DNA from: Planctobacterium marinum
GTDB taxonomy: Bacteria; Pseudomonadota; Gammaproteobacteria; Enterobacterales; Alteromonadaceae
Assembly: GCF_020687805.1 (NCBI RefSeq)
Contig: NZ_JAJEWQ010000004.1
Span: 62,001-126,000 of the forward strand
Direction of reading: 5' to 3'
DNA length: 64,000 nt
Shown piece after piece: positions 54,285-63,340 of the stretch (position 1 is its first letter; the number at the start of each line of letters is the position of its first letter). A program made the position numbers and the translations under genes. Below the pieces are notes generated by a model. That model was not told the DNA's origin. It did not search any database and saw only the letters and a program-made list of their open reading frames with translations.

Positions 54285-55007
54285 ATGACCGAAACTCTGC
54301 TCATTGTTAAAACCCGGGAGGGCTCCGCCGAACTCAATGCGCAGCTGGCGTCTTCAGGTTATGGCACACTGCTGGCGCCAGTGCTTAAAATATCTGCGCT
54401 GGCGGTGAGTCCGCAATTGATTGCCAACCGGTTTCGCGACAGTGACCTTATTATTTGCCTGAGCAAAAATGCGGTAAAACAATTGCATTTTTATCAGGGG
54501 CAGTTGCACCACCGCGGCGCAGTGTGGGCAGTAGGGCGCAAAACAGCCGACAGGTTATCCCGGTATACCGGCACAGTGGCATCTCCCGGGGTAGAATCCA
54601 GTGAAGGGCTGTGGCAGGCCATAAAGCCCATGATCGCAGCAGGAAAACGGGTCACCATTGTGAAAGGCGTAGGAGGGCGGGATTATCTGTCTTCTCATTT
54701 ATCAGCAGCAGGTGCCGAAGTGCGTTACCTGAATCTGTATCGCCGACAGGTAAACGCCATTAACTCACAAGAAATTGCACAAGCTATTGATGATTGTGCT
54801 GTGAATACTGCTATCATCGGTAGTGAAGATTTATTTCAGGCGGCCTATGCAAATTGGCCGAAAAAATTAACGCAAATGACGCTGATAGTGCCCAGTGAAC
54901 GGGTCGCCCTGGCGGCTAAGCGACAGGGTTGTAATAACACATTAATTGCTAATGGCGCGACACCAAAAGCCTGGCTTGAGGTGCTGCGGGACAGGAAAGG
55001 TGCATGA
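54285..55007 (+). CDS. hemD: Uroporphyrinogen-III synthase
   Basis: A 240-residue two-lobed protein of the poorly conserved HemD family, identified by a start of TLLIVKTREGSAELNAQL, the central VAVGRKTA-like strand (WAVGRKTADRLSR), IVKGVGGRDYLSSHL and LYRRQV, and by its place between hemC and hemX. It cyclises hydroxymethylbilane with inversion of ring D. It overlaps hemX by four bases (ATGA). Confidence 0.93.
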   Translation: MTETLLIVKTREGSAELNAQLASSGYGTLLAPVLKISALAVSPQLIANRFRDSDLIICLSKNAVKQLHFYQGQLHHRGAVWAVGRKTADRLSRYTGTVASPGVESSEGLWQAIKPMIAAGKRVTIVKGVGGRDYLSSHLSAAGAEVRYLNLYRRQVNAINSQEIAQAIDDCAVNTAIIGSEDLFQAAYANWPKKLTQMTLIVPSERVALAAKRQGCNNTLIANGATPKAWLEVLRDRKGA

Positions 55008-56206
55008 CGAATTCAGAAAAAAACACCAATGGCGCAACGTCTGTTCAACCGGACAACAAGGAACAAAGTGCTGAGACGGCACAAATCCCCTCAGCGAGCC
55101 CGGCAACGGCAGAACAAACCAGTCAATATAAGCCCAGTCCTGCCAATAGTCGCAAATCACAACGCAAAATTACCCGCCCTCAAAAAACCGAAGTCGCCAG
55201 GCCTGCGCGGCGCACTAATCCTGCTATCTGGTTTTTAGTGTTGCTCAATACCTTGTTGATTGCCGCGTTATCCGGTGGTGCCTGGTGGGGGTGGACTCAG
55301 TGGCAGCAGCTACAATCTGTGCAAGACGAACAGGCACAGCAGCGCAGTGTTTTCAGGCAACAATTAGAAACCGAGTTCAGCGACAAGACACGCTCTGTTC
55401 AACAGGCAACTGAGGCTGAACTGGCCCAAACCCGCCAAGCCCTGTCGGCACTGGAACAACAGGTCAGCAATACTGTCACTACGTTAAAAGCCGATGTCGC
55501 AGAACAACTGGCAGGCGCGGAACAGGATCTGGATTTGTCTGAAATCAGTTATCTGATCCGCATGGCGGCCCGCAAGGCGAATGTCGAGAAGGATATTGCT
55601 TCAGCACTGGCGTTGTTGCGGGAAGTGGAAGCCGTACTATTGCGCAAGGCCGATCAAAATCTGCTGCCGTTGCGGGAAATGCTGGCAGCAGATATCCGCG
55701 CTTTGAGGGAACTGGAACAGGACAAACCTGAAACCATGGCCTTTGTCATTGGGGCGATGTTGCAACGGGTGCCAGAGCTGACTTTCCCCACGCCGGAAGC
55801 GCACTTTTCAGCGGAACCACTGCAGCCTTCTGATGATACCGCGCAATGGTGGAGCAATCTTAAAATACTGTGGCAAAATCTGGTGGATGACTTTTTAACG
55901 ATAGAAAAACTGGAACAGCCGCTTACGCCCTATCTGTCCGTACAACAACAGGCGCTTACCAGAGCTTCGTTAAATTATCAGATGTTAACCATGCGCCATG
56001 CGGTGCTGCAACGCGATGAGGCCCTGTATCAACAGGCCCTGCAACAGGCACAATCAACCCTGATGGAGTTTGACCATCAGGGACAGGTGTTTAATACCCT
56101 GCAACAGGATCTGGCAGAACTGGCCAGGCAACCGTTCCCTAAGGTGGTTACTATGTCATTTATGTCGGTAAGGTACGTGAATGAACACCTGGTCGGGGAA
56201 AGATAA
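55004..56206 (+). CDS. hemX: HemX membrane protein (uroporphyrinogen-III C-methyltransferase-like)
   Basis: A 400-residue protein. A disordered N-terminal stretch rich in Ser, Gln and Asn (1-70) leads to one membrane segment (WFLVLLNTLLIAALSGGAWWGW), a coiled coil (about 100-160) and a periplasmic helical domain (SEISYLIRMAARKANVEKDI and after). Members are annotated as uroporphyrin-III methyltransferases but lack the SAM-binding motifs; the role is uncertain. Shares a base with the hemY ATG. Confidence 0.92.
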   Translation: MTNSEKNTNGATSVQPDNKEQSAETAQIPSASPATAEQTSQYKPSPANSRKSQRKITRPQKTEVARPARRTNPAIWFLVLLNTLLIAALSGGAWWGWTQWQQLQSVQDEQAQQRSVFRQQLETEFSDKTRSVQQATEAELAQTRQALSALEQQVSNTVTTLKADVAEQLAGAEQDLDLSEISYLIRMAARKANVEKDIASALALLREVEAVLLRKADQNLLPLREMLAADIRALRELEQDKPETMAFVIGAMLQRVPELTFPTPEAHFSAEPLQPSDDTAQWWSNLKILWQNLVDDFLTIEKLEQPLTPYLSVQQQALTRASLNYQMLTMRHAVLQRDEALYQQALQQAQSTLMEFDHQGQVFNTLQQDLAELARQPFPKVVTMSFMSVRYVNEHLVGER

Positions 56207-57372
56207 TGAGCAAAACCATTATTCTGATATTGTGTTTGATTGCTTTGATAGCGCTGGGCTTGTTTTACAGTTCAGCGATTGCCGAAGACACCGGCTATGT
56301 TTTGATCAGCATAGGCACCTATAAAATTGAAATGACAGTGGTATCGGCCTTGATCCTGCTGCTGGGTACGGCGCTGGTTAGCTGGATAGGCCTAAAAATG
56401 ATTCGCACCTTTACGTCTATGGGAGCTTACTCCTGGCATTGGTTTACTGATTTTGGCAGTAACCGGCAAAAGGCCAATTACGACAAAGCACTGTTGGCCT
56501 GGATTGCCGAGGACTTTGATACAGCAGAAAAACACCTGAACAAAGTAAATATCAGTTACCAGGATGGCCTGGTGTTGTTGATGCAGGCAAAAATTGCCGC
56601 CAGCAAGGCTGATTTTGACGGGCAGAAAAAGGCCTTGTTGCAGGCGCAAAAGTTTGAAAAAACACAGCAATCCGCAACCTTGCAATTGGCGGATTTTTAC
56701 CAGTCTCATAACAATCCCGACGAAGCCGCTGCGCTGTTAACAGACTCTTCTCATAAAATGGCGCTGCACATTAAACTCAATGCCTTGTCTGGTGGTGGCA
56801 AATGGCGCGAAGCCATGACGTTACTGGAAGCCAGCAAACGGCAGTTGAGCAAACAGGATTTCAATGACTGGAAACGCAAACTTGCGATAGGCATTTTTAG
56901 TGAGGTTGCCAGTAAAGAAGGTGCAGAAGCACTGCTTGAATATTGGGAGCAACAGCCGGGAAGAGCGAAAAAAGACAGCAGTTTACAAAGTGCCTTAATT
57001 GCGCAATTGATTGCACAAAATTACCATCAAAAAGCCGAAACTTATCTGGTCAGATTTCAACCTAAAGCGCCGGTACCAGAATTATTGCCCTATTTCAGAA
57101 AATTAAAGTTAAAACAGCCGATAGAGAGTAAAAAGAAACTGGAGTTTTGGTTAAAGCAAGATGAAAATAATGTGGATTTGCTTTCGACATTAGGGGAATT
57201 ATCCTACAATTGTGGAGATATTCCGCTGGCTGAGAAGGTTCTGCAAAAGGTCATCAGGCTCAACAATAATGCCCACGATATTCAGTTGTTGGCCAGGGTA
57301 AAAGAAGCGGTAAATGATAAGGACCAGGCGCTACAGCTATATAAACAGGTAACGGAATCACAACATCCATAG
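56206..57372 (+). CDS. hemY: HemY protein (haem biosynthesis operon TPR membrane protein)
   Basis: A 388-residue protein with two N-terminal membrane helices (about 4-25 and 42-64) and a TPR-rich remainder (ALLAWIAEDFDTAEKHLNKV; repeats through 380). This is the enterobacterial-type HemY, not protoporphyrinogen oxidase. Its exact role in haem synthesis is unknown. Last gene of the hem operon: 145 bases separate it from the adenylate cyclase gene. Confidence 0.93.
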   Translation: MSKTIILILCLIALIALGLFYSSAIAEDTGYVLISIGTYKIEMTVVSALILLLGTALVSWIGLKMIRTFTSMGAYSWHWFTDFGSNRQKANYDKALLAWIAEDFDTAEKHLNKVNISYQDGLVLLMQAKIAASKADFDGQKKALLQAQKFEKTQQSATLQLADFYQSHNNPDEAAALLTDSSHKMALHIKLNALSGGGKWREAMTLLEASKRQLSKQDFNDWKRKLAIGIFSEVASKEGAEALLEYWEQQPGRAKKDSSLQSALIAQLIAQNYHQKAETYLVRFQPKAPVPELLPYFRKLKLKQPIESKKKLEFWLKQDENNVDLLSTLGELSYNCGDIPLAEKVLQKVIRLNNNAHDIQLLARVKEAVNDKDQALQLYKQVTESQHP

Positions 57373-57517
57373 CGATTTAAAACACTAAACGTTAATTTTA
57401 TTGGCATTCAAAGCTGCACTCAATACAATGCCTGCTTTACGTTTAACACACTGCATGTAATTAAATTATCTCGGGCATTTTGCCTGATGACAGAGAAAGT
57501 GACTGAGTCCCTGAGCA

Positions 57518-59479
57518 ATGGTGAATGTACAACAAAATCTTAAAATTCGACTTAAGTCAGTTTTAAAGTACAACAAGCTTCGCACCGACAGAGCGATAGC
57601 CCTGTTACCCGAGAGCAAGCAGCCGTTGTTTCACGTTCTCCCCTTTCTGTTACACATTAATCACAAAAACTTTCCCGGCTTTATTGAAACCGAAAATGTG
57701 CCTTACGGGCTGACCAACTTTAACTTTAAAGATAAGTTAAAGGAGGCGTTGCTGACACTGTTCCCGGAAAGCCGGGAAGTGATTGAACAGGTACGCGACA
57801 TCTGGCCTAAAAAACGGGCTATCGATTCGATTTTGTTAATGGGCAGTATTGGCTCGATTGGACAATCGGCAAAGTCTGATTTTGATTACTGGGTCTGTAT
57901 TGATGGTGCCCGGTTTAGTGCCCGTGAAAAAAAGCTGCTGCAGCAAAAACTCATCCTGGTTGAACAGTGGGCAGATGAAGTACACGATATTGAAGTGCAC
58001 TTCTTTTTGTCTGAAATCGAAATGGTGAAAAACAACGATTTTGGTGAGGCCAGTGGTGAGAGCGCAGGCTCAGCTCAGGCGGTGTTTTTAAAGTCGGAGT
58101 TTTACGCCACTAATATTATGATTGCCGGCAAAGTACCTTTTTGGTGGCTGGTGCCTGAGTCAACCACAGATGTGCAATATGGCAAATTGTGGGGCATTTT
58201 GCAGGCAGGCTCTGAACCTGATCCCAAATGGTTCATGGATTTGGGCAATGTGGAGCGACTGGTTAAAGCGGAAATTTTTGGCGCTGCCATCTGGCAAATC
58301 AGTAAAGCGATGGATTCGCCCTTTAAGTCCGTACTGAAAATGGCCAAGTTAGAAGTATTTCTGGAAAATATTGAGCAGGAACGGCCACTGTGCAATATTT
58401 TGAAAAAGCGGGTGCACTTCTTCGAACGCTTTAGTGACGATCCACGGCTGGTGGATCCCTACGCCATGATGTTTGATCAGTTGATCGAATACTATTCCAA
58501 AGCCGGGCGAGAAGATGTGGTCGAGCTGCTTAAAAAGTGTCTTTATATTAAAAGTGAGTGCAAACTATCAGAGCCAACTTTAGCCAGGGAAGTCAATTTT
58601 AAACGGCAAATTATCGAAGGGTATGTGACTCGCTGGAATTGGAATAGTCCCCGTTTGCAACATCTGGACAATTTAAAACACTGGGACTTTTCTGAAGTTT
58701 CATCGCTGGGGCAGCAGATTCACAACTTTCTCATTGGTTGCTATCGACGCCTGTCAGCCAAGATCCAGCAGCAGGAACAGTTGGTTAAGATTGAAGATTC
58801 CACCGTCATTGGCCGAAAGCTGGATTCCTTCTACACCAAAAAAGAAGGTAAGATCGTTTATCTGAAACGCGCCTTTGATGAAGGCTTACTGCTGTCTGAT
58901 ATCACCATTCGTTCCGAACTGGATTTAAGTTCCCCCGGTAAAAAGCGCTGGACTGTGTACCGTGGGGAAATACATCACTGGGATGACAAAGACATTGAAT
59001 CTTGCTTTTTAAAAGAGAGTAATGACCCAATGGATCTGGTGTTGTGGTGTGTATTCAATCGCATCATAGATGCCCGCACTAATATTCTGGTTACCCGAAA
59101 TTGTGAGCCTATCACGGCCGAGTCCCTGTTGCAGTTTGTTACCCAATTGCAGGAAATGTTTCCGCCTATTCGTATTTCCGATATTCCCAGAAATAAATTG
59201 CTGGCACCGGCGCGTATTATCAAGTGCTTAACGGTGATCAATTTTGAAAGTTGGCCAAATATTGCAGAAGTTCAGACCGTCAGAACCGCCTATCAAACCA
59301 GTTGGGGAGAGTTGTACAGTGTGGCCGGTTTTGAGGCCCTGGAAGATTTAAGACGGGATTTGTTTCACACCCGAAGAAAGCCTGAAATTTACGTGAAAAC
59401 CCACGAAAGCCCCCACAAGTCTCGTATCTTTGAAGAATTCAAAGAACGCACTCAGATGGACTTTGATAATCTGCTTTGA
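57518..59479 (+). CDS. cyaA: Class I adenylate cyclase without the C-terminal regulatory domain
   Basis: A 653-residue protein. It follows E. coli CyaA from its start (LKIRLKSVLKYNKLRTDRAI) through the nucleotidyltransferase active site (LMGSIGSIGQSAKSDFDYWVC, with the G-S and D-x-D motif) to near E. coli residue 620. It then stops, so it lacks the C-terminal ~200 residues that in E. coli receive the glucose PTS signal. The frame after the stop shows no cyaA-like sequence, which argues against a recent nonsense mutation. It would convert ATP to cAMP. It lies downstream of hemCDXY in the same direction, unlike the divergent layout in enterics. Confidence 0.85.
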   Translation: MVNVQQNLKIRLKSVLKYNKLRTDRAIALLPESKQPLFHVLPFLLHINHKNFPGFIETENVPYGLTNFNFKDKLKEALLTLFPESREVIEQVRDIWPKKRAIDSILLMGSIGSIGQSAKSDFDYWVCIDGARFSAREKKLLQQKLILVEQWADEVHDIEVHFFLSEIEMVKNNDFGEASGESAGSAQAVFLKSEFYATNIMIAGKVPFWWLVPESTTDVQYGKLWGILQAGSEPDPKWFMDLGNVERLVKAEIFGAAIWQISKAMDSPFKSVLKMAKLEVFLENIEQERPLCNILKKRVHFFERFSDDPRLVDPYAMMFDQLIEYYSKAGREDVVELLKKCLYIKSECKLSEPTLAREVNFKRQIIEGYVTRWNWNSPRLQHLDNLKHWDFSEVSSLGQQIHNFLIGCYRRLSAKIQQQEQLVKIEDSTVIGRKLDSFYTKKEGKIVYLKRAFDEGLLLSDITIRSELDLSSPGKKRWTVYRGEIHHWDDKDIESCFLKESNDPMDLVLWCVFNRIIDARTNILVTRNCEPITAESLLQFVTQLQEMFPPIRISDIPRNKLLAPARIIKCLTVINFESWPNIAEVQTVRTAYQTSWGELYSVAGFEALEDLRRDLFHTRRKPEIYVKTHESPHKSRIFEEFKERTQMDFDNLL

Positions 59480-59495
59480 GTCAGGACAGCATTGT

Positions 59496-59517
59496 GGCCG
59501 GACTATCAGGCCCGGCC
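59496..59517. terminator. GC-rich hairpin between convergent cyaA and maoP
   Basis: GGCCGG (59496-59501) and CCGGCC (59512-59517) pair around ten bases, 16 bases after the cyaA stop and just before the maoP stop on the other strand. There is no T-run, so termination would be weak or Rho-assisted. Confidence 0.4.
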
Positions 59518-59532
59518 TGCCCAGTCTGATTA

Positions 59533-59880
59533 TTACAGTTCGTCGCCCAATTCTACCGGGCCGACATCTTTTCCATGAATGCGGCTACAACCGTGTAGCG
59601 TGTGAAAACGACGGGTGGTGGTGAGTCTCAGATATTTGCGCCATAAGCGTTCAACATTCGTTGTTGGCTCACGGAAGGATAAGCACATTTCAACAAAGGC
59701 TTCTTCTACCTGATTCTGTGGCTCTACAATGCCTTGTTCCAGTTTAGACAGGCGGGAACCTAAACTAGCCAGTAAACGCGCTTCGTTAATCGAAAAGTCA
59801 CCACTTTTACCAAAGCCGTACGGAAAGTTAACTTGATCCCTAAAGGGTTCTGCTACGACGAAACCTTGTTCTAGTTGCAT
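59533..59880 (-). CDS. maoP: MaoP (YifE, DUF413) Ori-macrodomain protein
   Basis: A 115-residue protein. VNFPYGFGKSGDFSINEARL and later REPTTNVERLWRKYLR and RRFHTLHG match MaoP of E. coli, which organises the chromosome Ori macrodomain together with a short cis site, maoS, near its gene. The segment upstream (59881-60016) contains an AACC-n6-GGTT repeat at 59900-59913; whether a maoS-like site exists cannot be judged by eye. Convergent with the adenylate cyclase gene. Confidence 0.9.
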   Translation of the reverse strand: MQLEQGFVVAEPFRDQVNFPYGFGKSGDFSINEARLLASLGSRLSKLEQGIVEPQNQVEEAFVEMCLSFREPTTNVERLWRKYLRLTTTRRFHTLHGCSRIHGKDVGPVELGDEL

Positions 59881-60016
59881 GTTAGATCACCTTAAATCAA
59901 ACCGAAATTGGTTACTTGCGGAGTATGAGCTGTGATGTTTTTTGAGTACAACAAATAGAATTTATCGTGACGATTTAAGAGAGTTATTGTCAATTTGGGC
60001 GGGCAGGGAGGCGAGC

Positions 60017-61721
60017 TTAGTTCTGGCCTGTTGATTGTTTCCTGATGATATAGTTCTCCATCACCAGTGCGTCAAGTGCACTGTTCAGTAATAATCCAAT
60101 AGCTTCTTCGGGCGTTTCTACAATAGGTTGGCCTCGTTGGTTTAAACTGGTATTGAGTAACACGCTAAAACCGGTGATGTTTTTAAATGCCTGCAGCAGC
60201 TGTGCAAATTTGGGATCCTGCTGGTGGTTTACCGTTTGAATGCGCGCAGAGTTATCCCTATGGGTAACATTATGCAGTTTATCTTTGTACTGAGGTCTGG
60301 TGAAATCAACTGACAACATGTAAGGGTTAACGGAGCCATTCTCAAAGTAAGTGCTTACATCAGTTTCTAATACCGACGGTGCAAATGGACGAAAGTCTTC
60401 TCGTTTTTTAATATTATTATTAATATGGCGGTGTAAAGATGGAATGCCCGGATGGGCCAGAATACTTCTGTGACCAAGCGCTCTGGGACCAAATTCGGAA
60501 CCACCCTGAAACCAGCCCACCACCTGGCCCTCGCTGAGCATGCCGGCACATTCGCTGAGCATTTCCGGTTCACTTTTTAAGGTGTATTTAATTGCGTCTG
60601 CCACTGCCGGATTGGTGAGCGCCGCGATAATGTCTGTTTGCTGGTATTTTCGTCCAAAACAGGTGCCCTTGTTATGCGGTATGGCGGGTTTGTTAAAGTA
60701 TTCTAACCAGCCATAAAACGCACAGCCCAGTGCCAGGCCGTTGTCACCGGCAGCGGGTTCCACATACAGCGAGTCTACCACGCGATTGGTTAGCAGCTTA
60801 CTGTTCGCCACAATATTCAGGGCGACTCCACCGCTGTAACAGAGCGTTTTATTTTTGCGCCCTCTCATGCGCTTTTTCACTAATGTCAGTACCGCGTCTG
60901 TTACATTTGCCTGGGCCCATGCGGCGATATTGGCGTAGTACTCAAAGTGCTGTCGCATGTCATGGTGGTCGCTGGCAGGTCTGACCAAAGGTCTTGACCA
61001 TTGCGGATGCATCAGCAGTCGGTCACCTTCGAACTGGAATGCGGTTTGGGTAATTTGGGTGGGGTCGCCAAAAGGCGCTAACCCCATTAATTTCCCAACA
61101 TCACTCATATCGCCAAAGATGTGGTGACTAACCGCGGCATAAAACCCCCCGATGGAATGCTGTGTTGTCGGCATTGGGGCGGCAAGGCCTGTTGCACTAA
61201 AATCCTTACAAAGAGGAGTGACTTTGCTGCCATCAAAGTAATAAAAACTGTCTTTTTCACAGACCAGGTTTGAACGTGCCAGATCATTGATATTCGGCGT
61301 AATAATGGCATTTTCAGGTTTGTCGATGACCTGCTCAAAAGGACTGCCACATCCGTCTACGACCAGAATGTGGGACTCCTCAAACGGGCAGGTTCCGGCT
61401 GCACTGTAGGCATGTGCCAAATGATGAGAAATATTGATAACCGGAAGCGCCTGATACTGTGCGAATAACCTGGGGCCACCAAAATTGTTTCGATCCGGAT
61501 AGACAAAATTTTCGCATTGCACCACCAAATCAATATCTTTGAGTGTTATACCTGCCGCCTTTAAACAATATTGGATGGCTAAGGTGTCATTGCCACCATC
61601 GTGTTTTTTTTCGACTTAAGCGCTCTTTTTCAATGGCGGTGTGTACATAGCCATCTTTTAATAGCACGCAGGAGCCATTGTGAGAGAGACCGGTACCGAT
61701 GATATAGACAGGTTTGCTCAA
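60017..61721 (-). pseudogene. NodU/CmcH-family carbamoyltransferase, frameshifted at an A8 run
   Basis: Two frames together make a carbamoyltransferase of about 567 residues. The N-terminal part starts at TTG 61721 (ribosome site AAGGA eight bases upstream): MSKPVYIIGTGLSHNGS to ERLSRKK, and then stops at 61587-61589. Dropping one A from the eight-A run (T8 on the plus strand, 61604-61611) lets the chain continue with HDGGNDTLAIQYCLKAAGI, the usual next motif, into the long frame that ends at 60017. That frame has the Kae1-like ATP site (GGSEFGPRALGHRS), EDFRPFAPSVL and NTSLNQRGQPIVETP. It could be a real mutation, a phase-variable tract, slippage, or a sequencing error. Substrate unknown; members carbamoylate sugars and antibiotics. 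Confidence 0.85.
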
Positions 61722-61825
61722 TGGCACATTCCTTTGTTTGATGCAGGTGACTGTTATTTCATAATATTATTTAAAAAACAAGCATCAGGCAGCGGCTTAT
61801 TTTGGCAATTCGGTGGCATGGGCTG

Positions 61826-63232
61826 TTAGCAATTTTGGATAAATTGTCCCACGGTGCGCAGTGCTTTCATTCGTGGTTTATCCAGGGTATGAGCAAAACT
61901 CAATCGCAGATAATTACGGAACCCTGTCTGACTGGAAAACAGTACACCGGGCGTAATTGTAATACCTTGCTGCAACAGAGGCTGGTACATTTTGTGCGTA
62001 TCAATATGATCTGGCAACTTTACCCATAGTGTCAGACCTCCGTCGGGTACGCTAAAACCCTGATGGTTACACCAGTTGTTGTTCAGGGCAGTAATCAGGT
62101 TGTCACGCCGCTGTTTCAGGCGTTGGCGATATCGGTTCAGAAGGCGTCGGTAATGGCCTTCAGCCAGAAACTTAGCGACTCCGGATTGTACCGACTGACT
62201 GCCAGACAGTTGATTAACCAGTTTCAGGTAAGTCATTTTTTCATGCAGTTTGCCACCACTAAACCAACCGATACGCAAATCCCGTGACAGTGATTTGGAG
62301 AAAGAACTGCATAAAATCACCTGCCCCAGTTGATCAAAATGTTTCAGTGGCTCTGGCTGCAGGCTAAACCCCAATTCTCCATAAATATCGTCTTCTATGA
62401 GGAAAAACTGGTGTTGTTGTGCCAATGCCACCAGTTTTTGTTTTTCATGATAAGGCATGCAGGCACCGGTAGGTGTGCTGTAACTGGGGGTAACGACACA
62501 GGCTTTCACAGGCCAACGGGTGATCACTTTACACAGTGCCTCGACACTCATCCCGGAACTGCTGGAACAAGGGATCTCGAGTACTTTTAAGCCCAGTTGT
62601 TGGGCGATTTGTAACACCCCATAAAACGCCGGACTTTCAATTGCTATGGTGTCACCAGGCTGACAACAGGCTGTTAACGCGATAAACAAGCTGTTCTGGC
62701 AGCCAGAGGTAATACAGATTTCGTCTACATCCAGGGCACAGTTGCGGGCCTTATATTGTTTTTGAATTTGAGCCCGTAAGGATCTGTCACCTTCAGGCGG
62801 ACCGTAATACAAGGCGTTTTCCTGAGCCCGCTGTCGCTGTGCCCGGCTGATGTCGCGATGTAATATTTCAATGTGGGGCGGATGATCGTGCAGAGGTGCC
62901 GATGGAAACACATCAAATGCTGCACCGCGTGCCATTATTTGTTGAAAAATATGAGGCACATCTACTAACTCAGGAGGGCTTTCATATGCCATTCCCGGTA
63001 CGACTTGCTGTTCTTTTTCGGCAGCTTTGACGTAATAACCTGAGCGTGGTCGCGCTTCCACCAGACCTTGTGCCTCCAGGTAGTGCAGGGCATGTTGCAC
63101 AGACACTTTGGCCAGACTGAATTCCTGGCTGAGCTGCCGAATGGAAGGCAACTTGTCGCCTGCCTGCAAGATGTGTTGTTCGATGCGCTTGCTCAATAGT
63201 CTGGCAAGCTGCTGGTATTTAAATTCGCTCAT
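61826..63232 (-). CDS. MocR-type regulator: GntR DNA-binding domain fused to a PLP aminotransferase-like domain
   Basis: A 468-residue protein. The N-terminal winged helix (1-70: YQQLARLLSKRIEQHILQ, then KLPSIRQLSQEFSLAK) is GntR type. The rest is a class I aminotransferase fold with the PLP lysine K313 in SSFSKSLSRDLRIGWF, the NPTG-like STPTG and the pyridine-binding D near EDDIYGE. MocR proteins usually sense an amine or vitamin B6 form and regulate nearby genes. The closest candidates are ccoG divergently and the carbamoyltransferase downstream; which it controls is unknown. Confidence 0.92.
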   Translation of the reverse strand: MSEFKYQQLARLLSKRIEQHILQAGDKLPSIRQLSQEFSLAKVSVQHALHYLEAQGLVEARPRSGYYVKAAEKEQQVVPGMAYESPPELVDVPHIFQQIMARGAAFDVFPSAPLHDHPPHIEILHRDISRAQRQRAQENALYYGPPEGDRSLRAQIQKQYKARNCALDVDEICITSGCQNSLFIALTACCQPGDTIAIESPAFYGVLQIAQQLGLKVLEIPCSSSSGMSVEALCKVITRWPVKACVVTPSYSTPTGACMPYHEKQKLVALAQQHQFFLIEDDIYGELGFSLQPEPLKHFDQLGQVILCSSFSKSLSRDLRIGWFSGGKLHEKMTYLKLVNQLSGSQSVQSGVAKFLAEGHYRRLLNRYRQRLKQRRDNLITALNNNWCNHQGFSVPDGGLTLWVKLPDHIDTHKMYQPLLQQGITITPGVLFSSQTGFRNYLRLSFAHTLDKPRMKALRTVGQFIQNC

Positions 63233-63340
63233 ACCGTTCAGTATAACAAACTGTACCTAATTTAAGTTAATAAACTGTATCTACTAATGACAGAGTGGCT
63301 GCATACACTGTTACACCATGTCTTAAGTGTGGAGAGTGTG

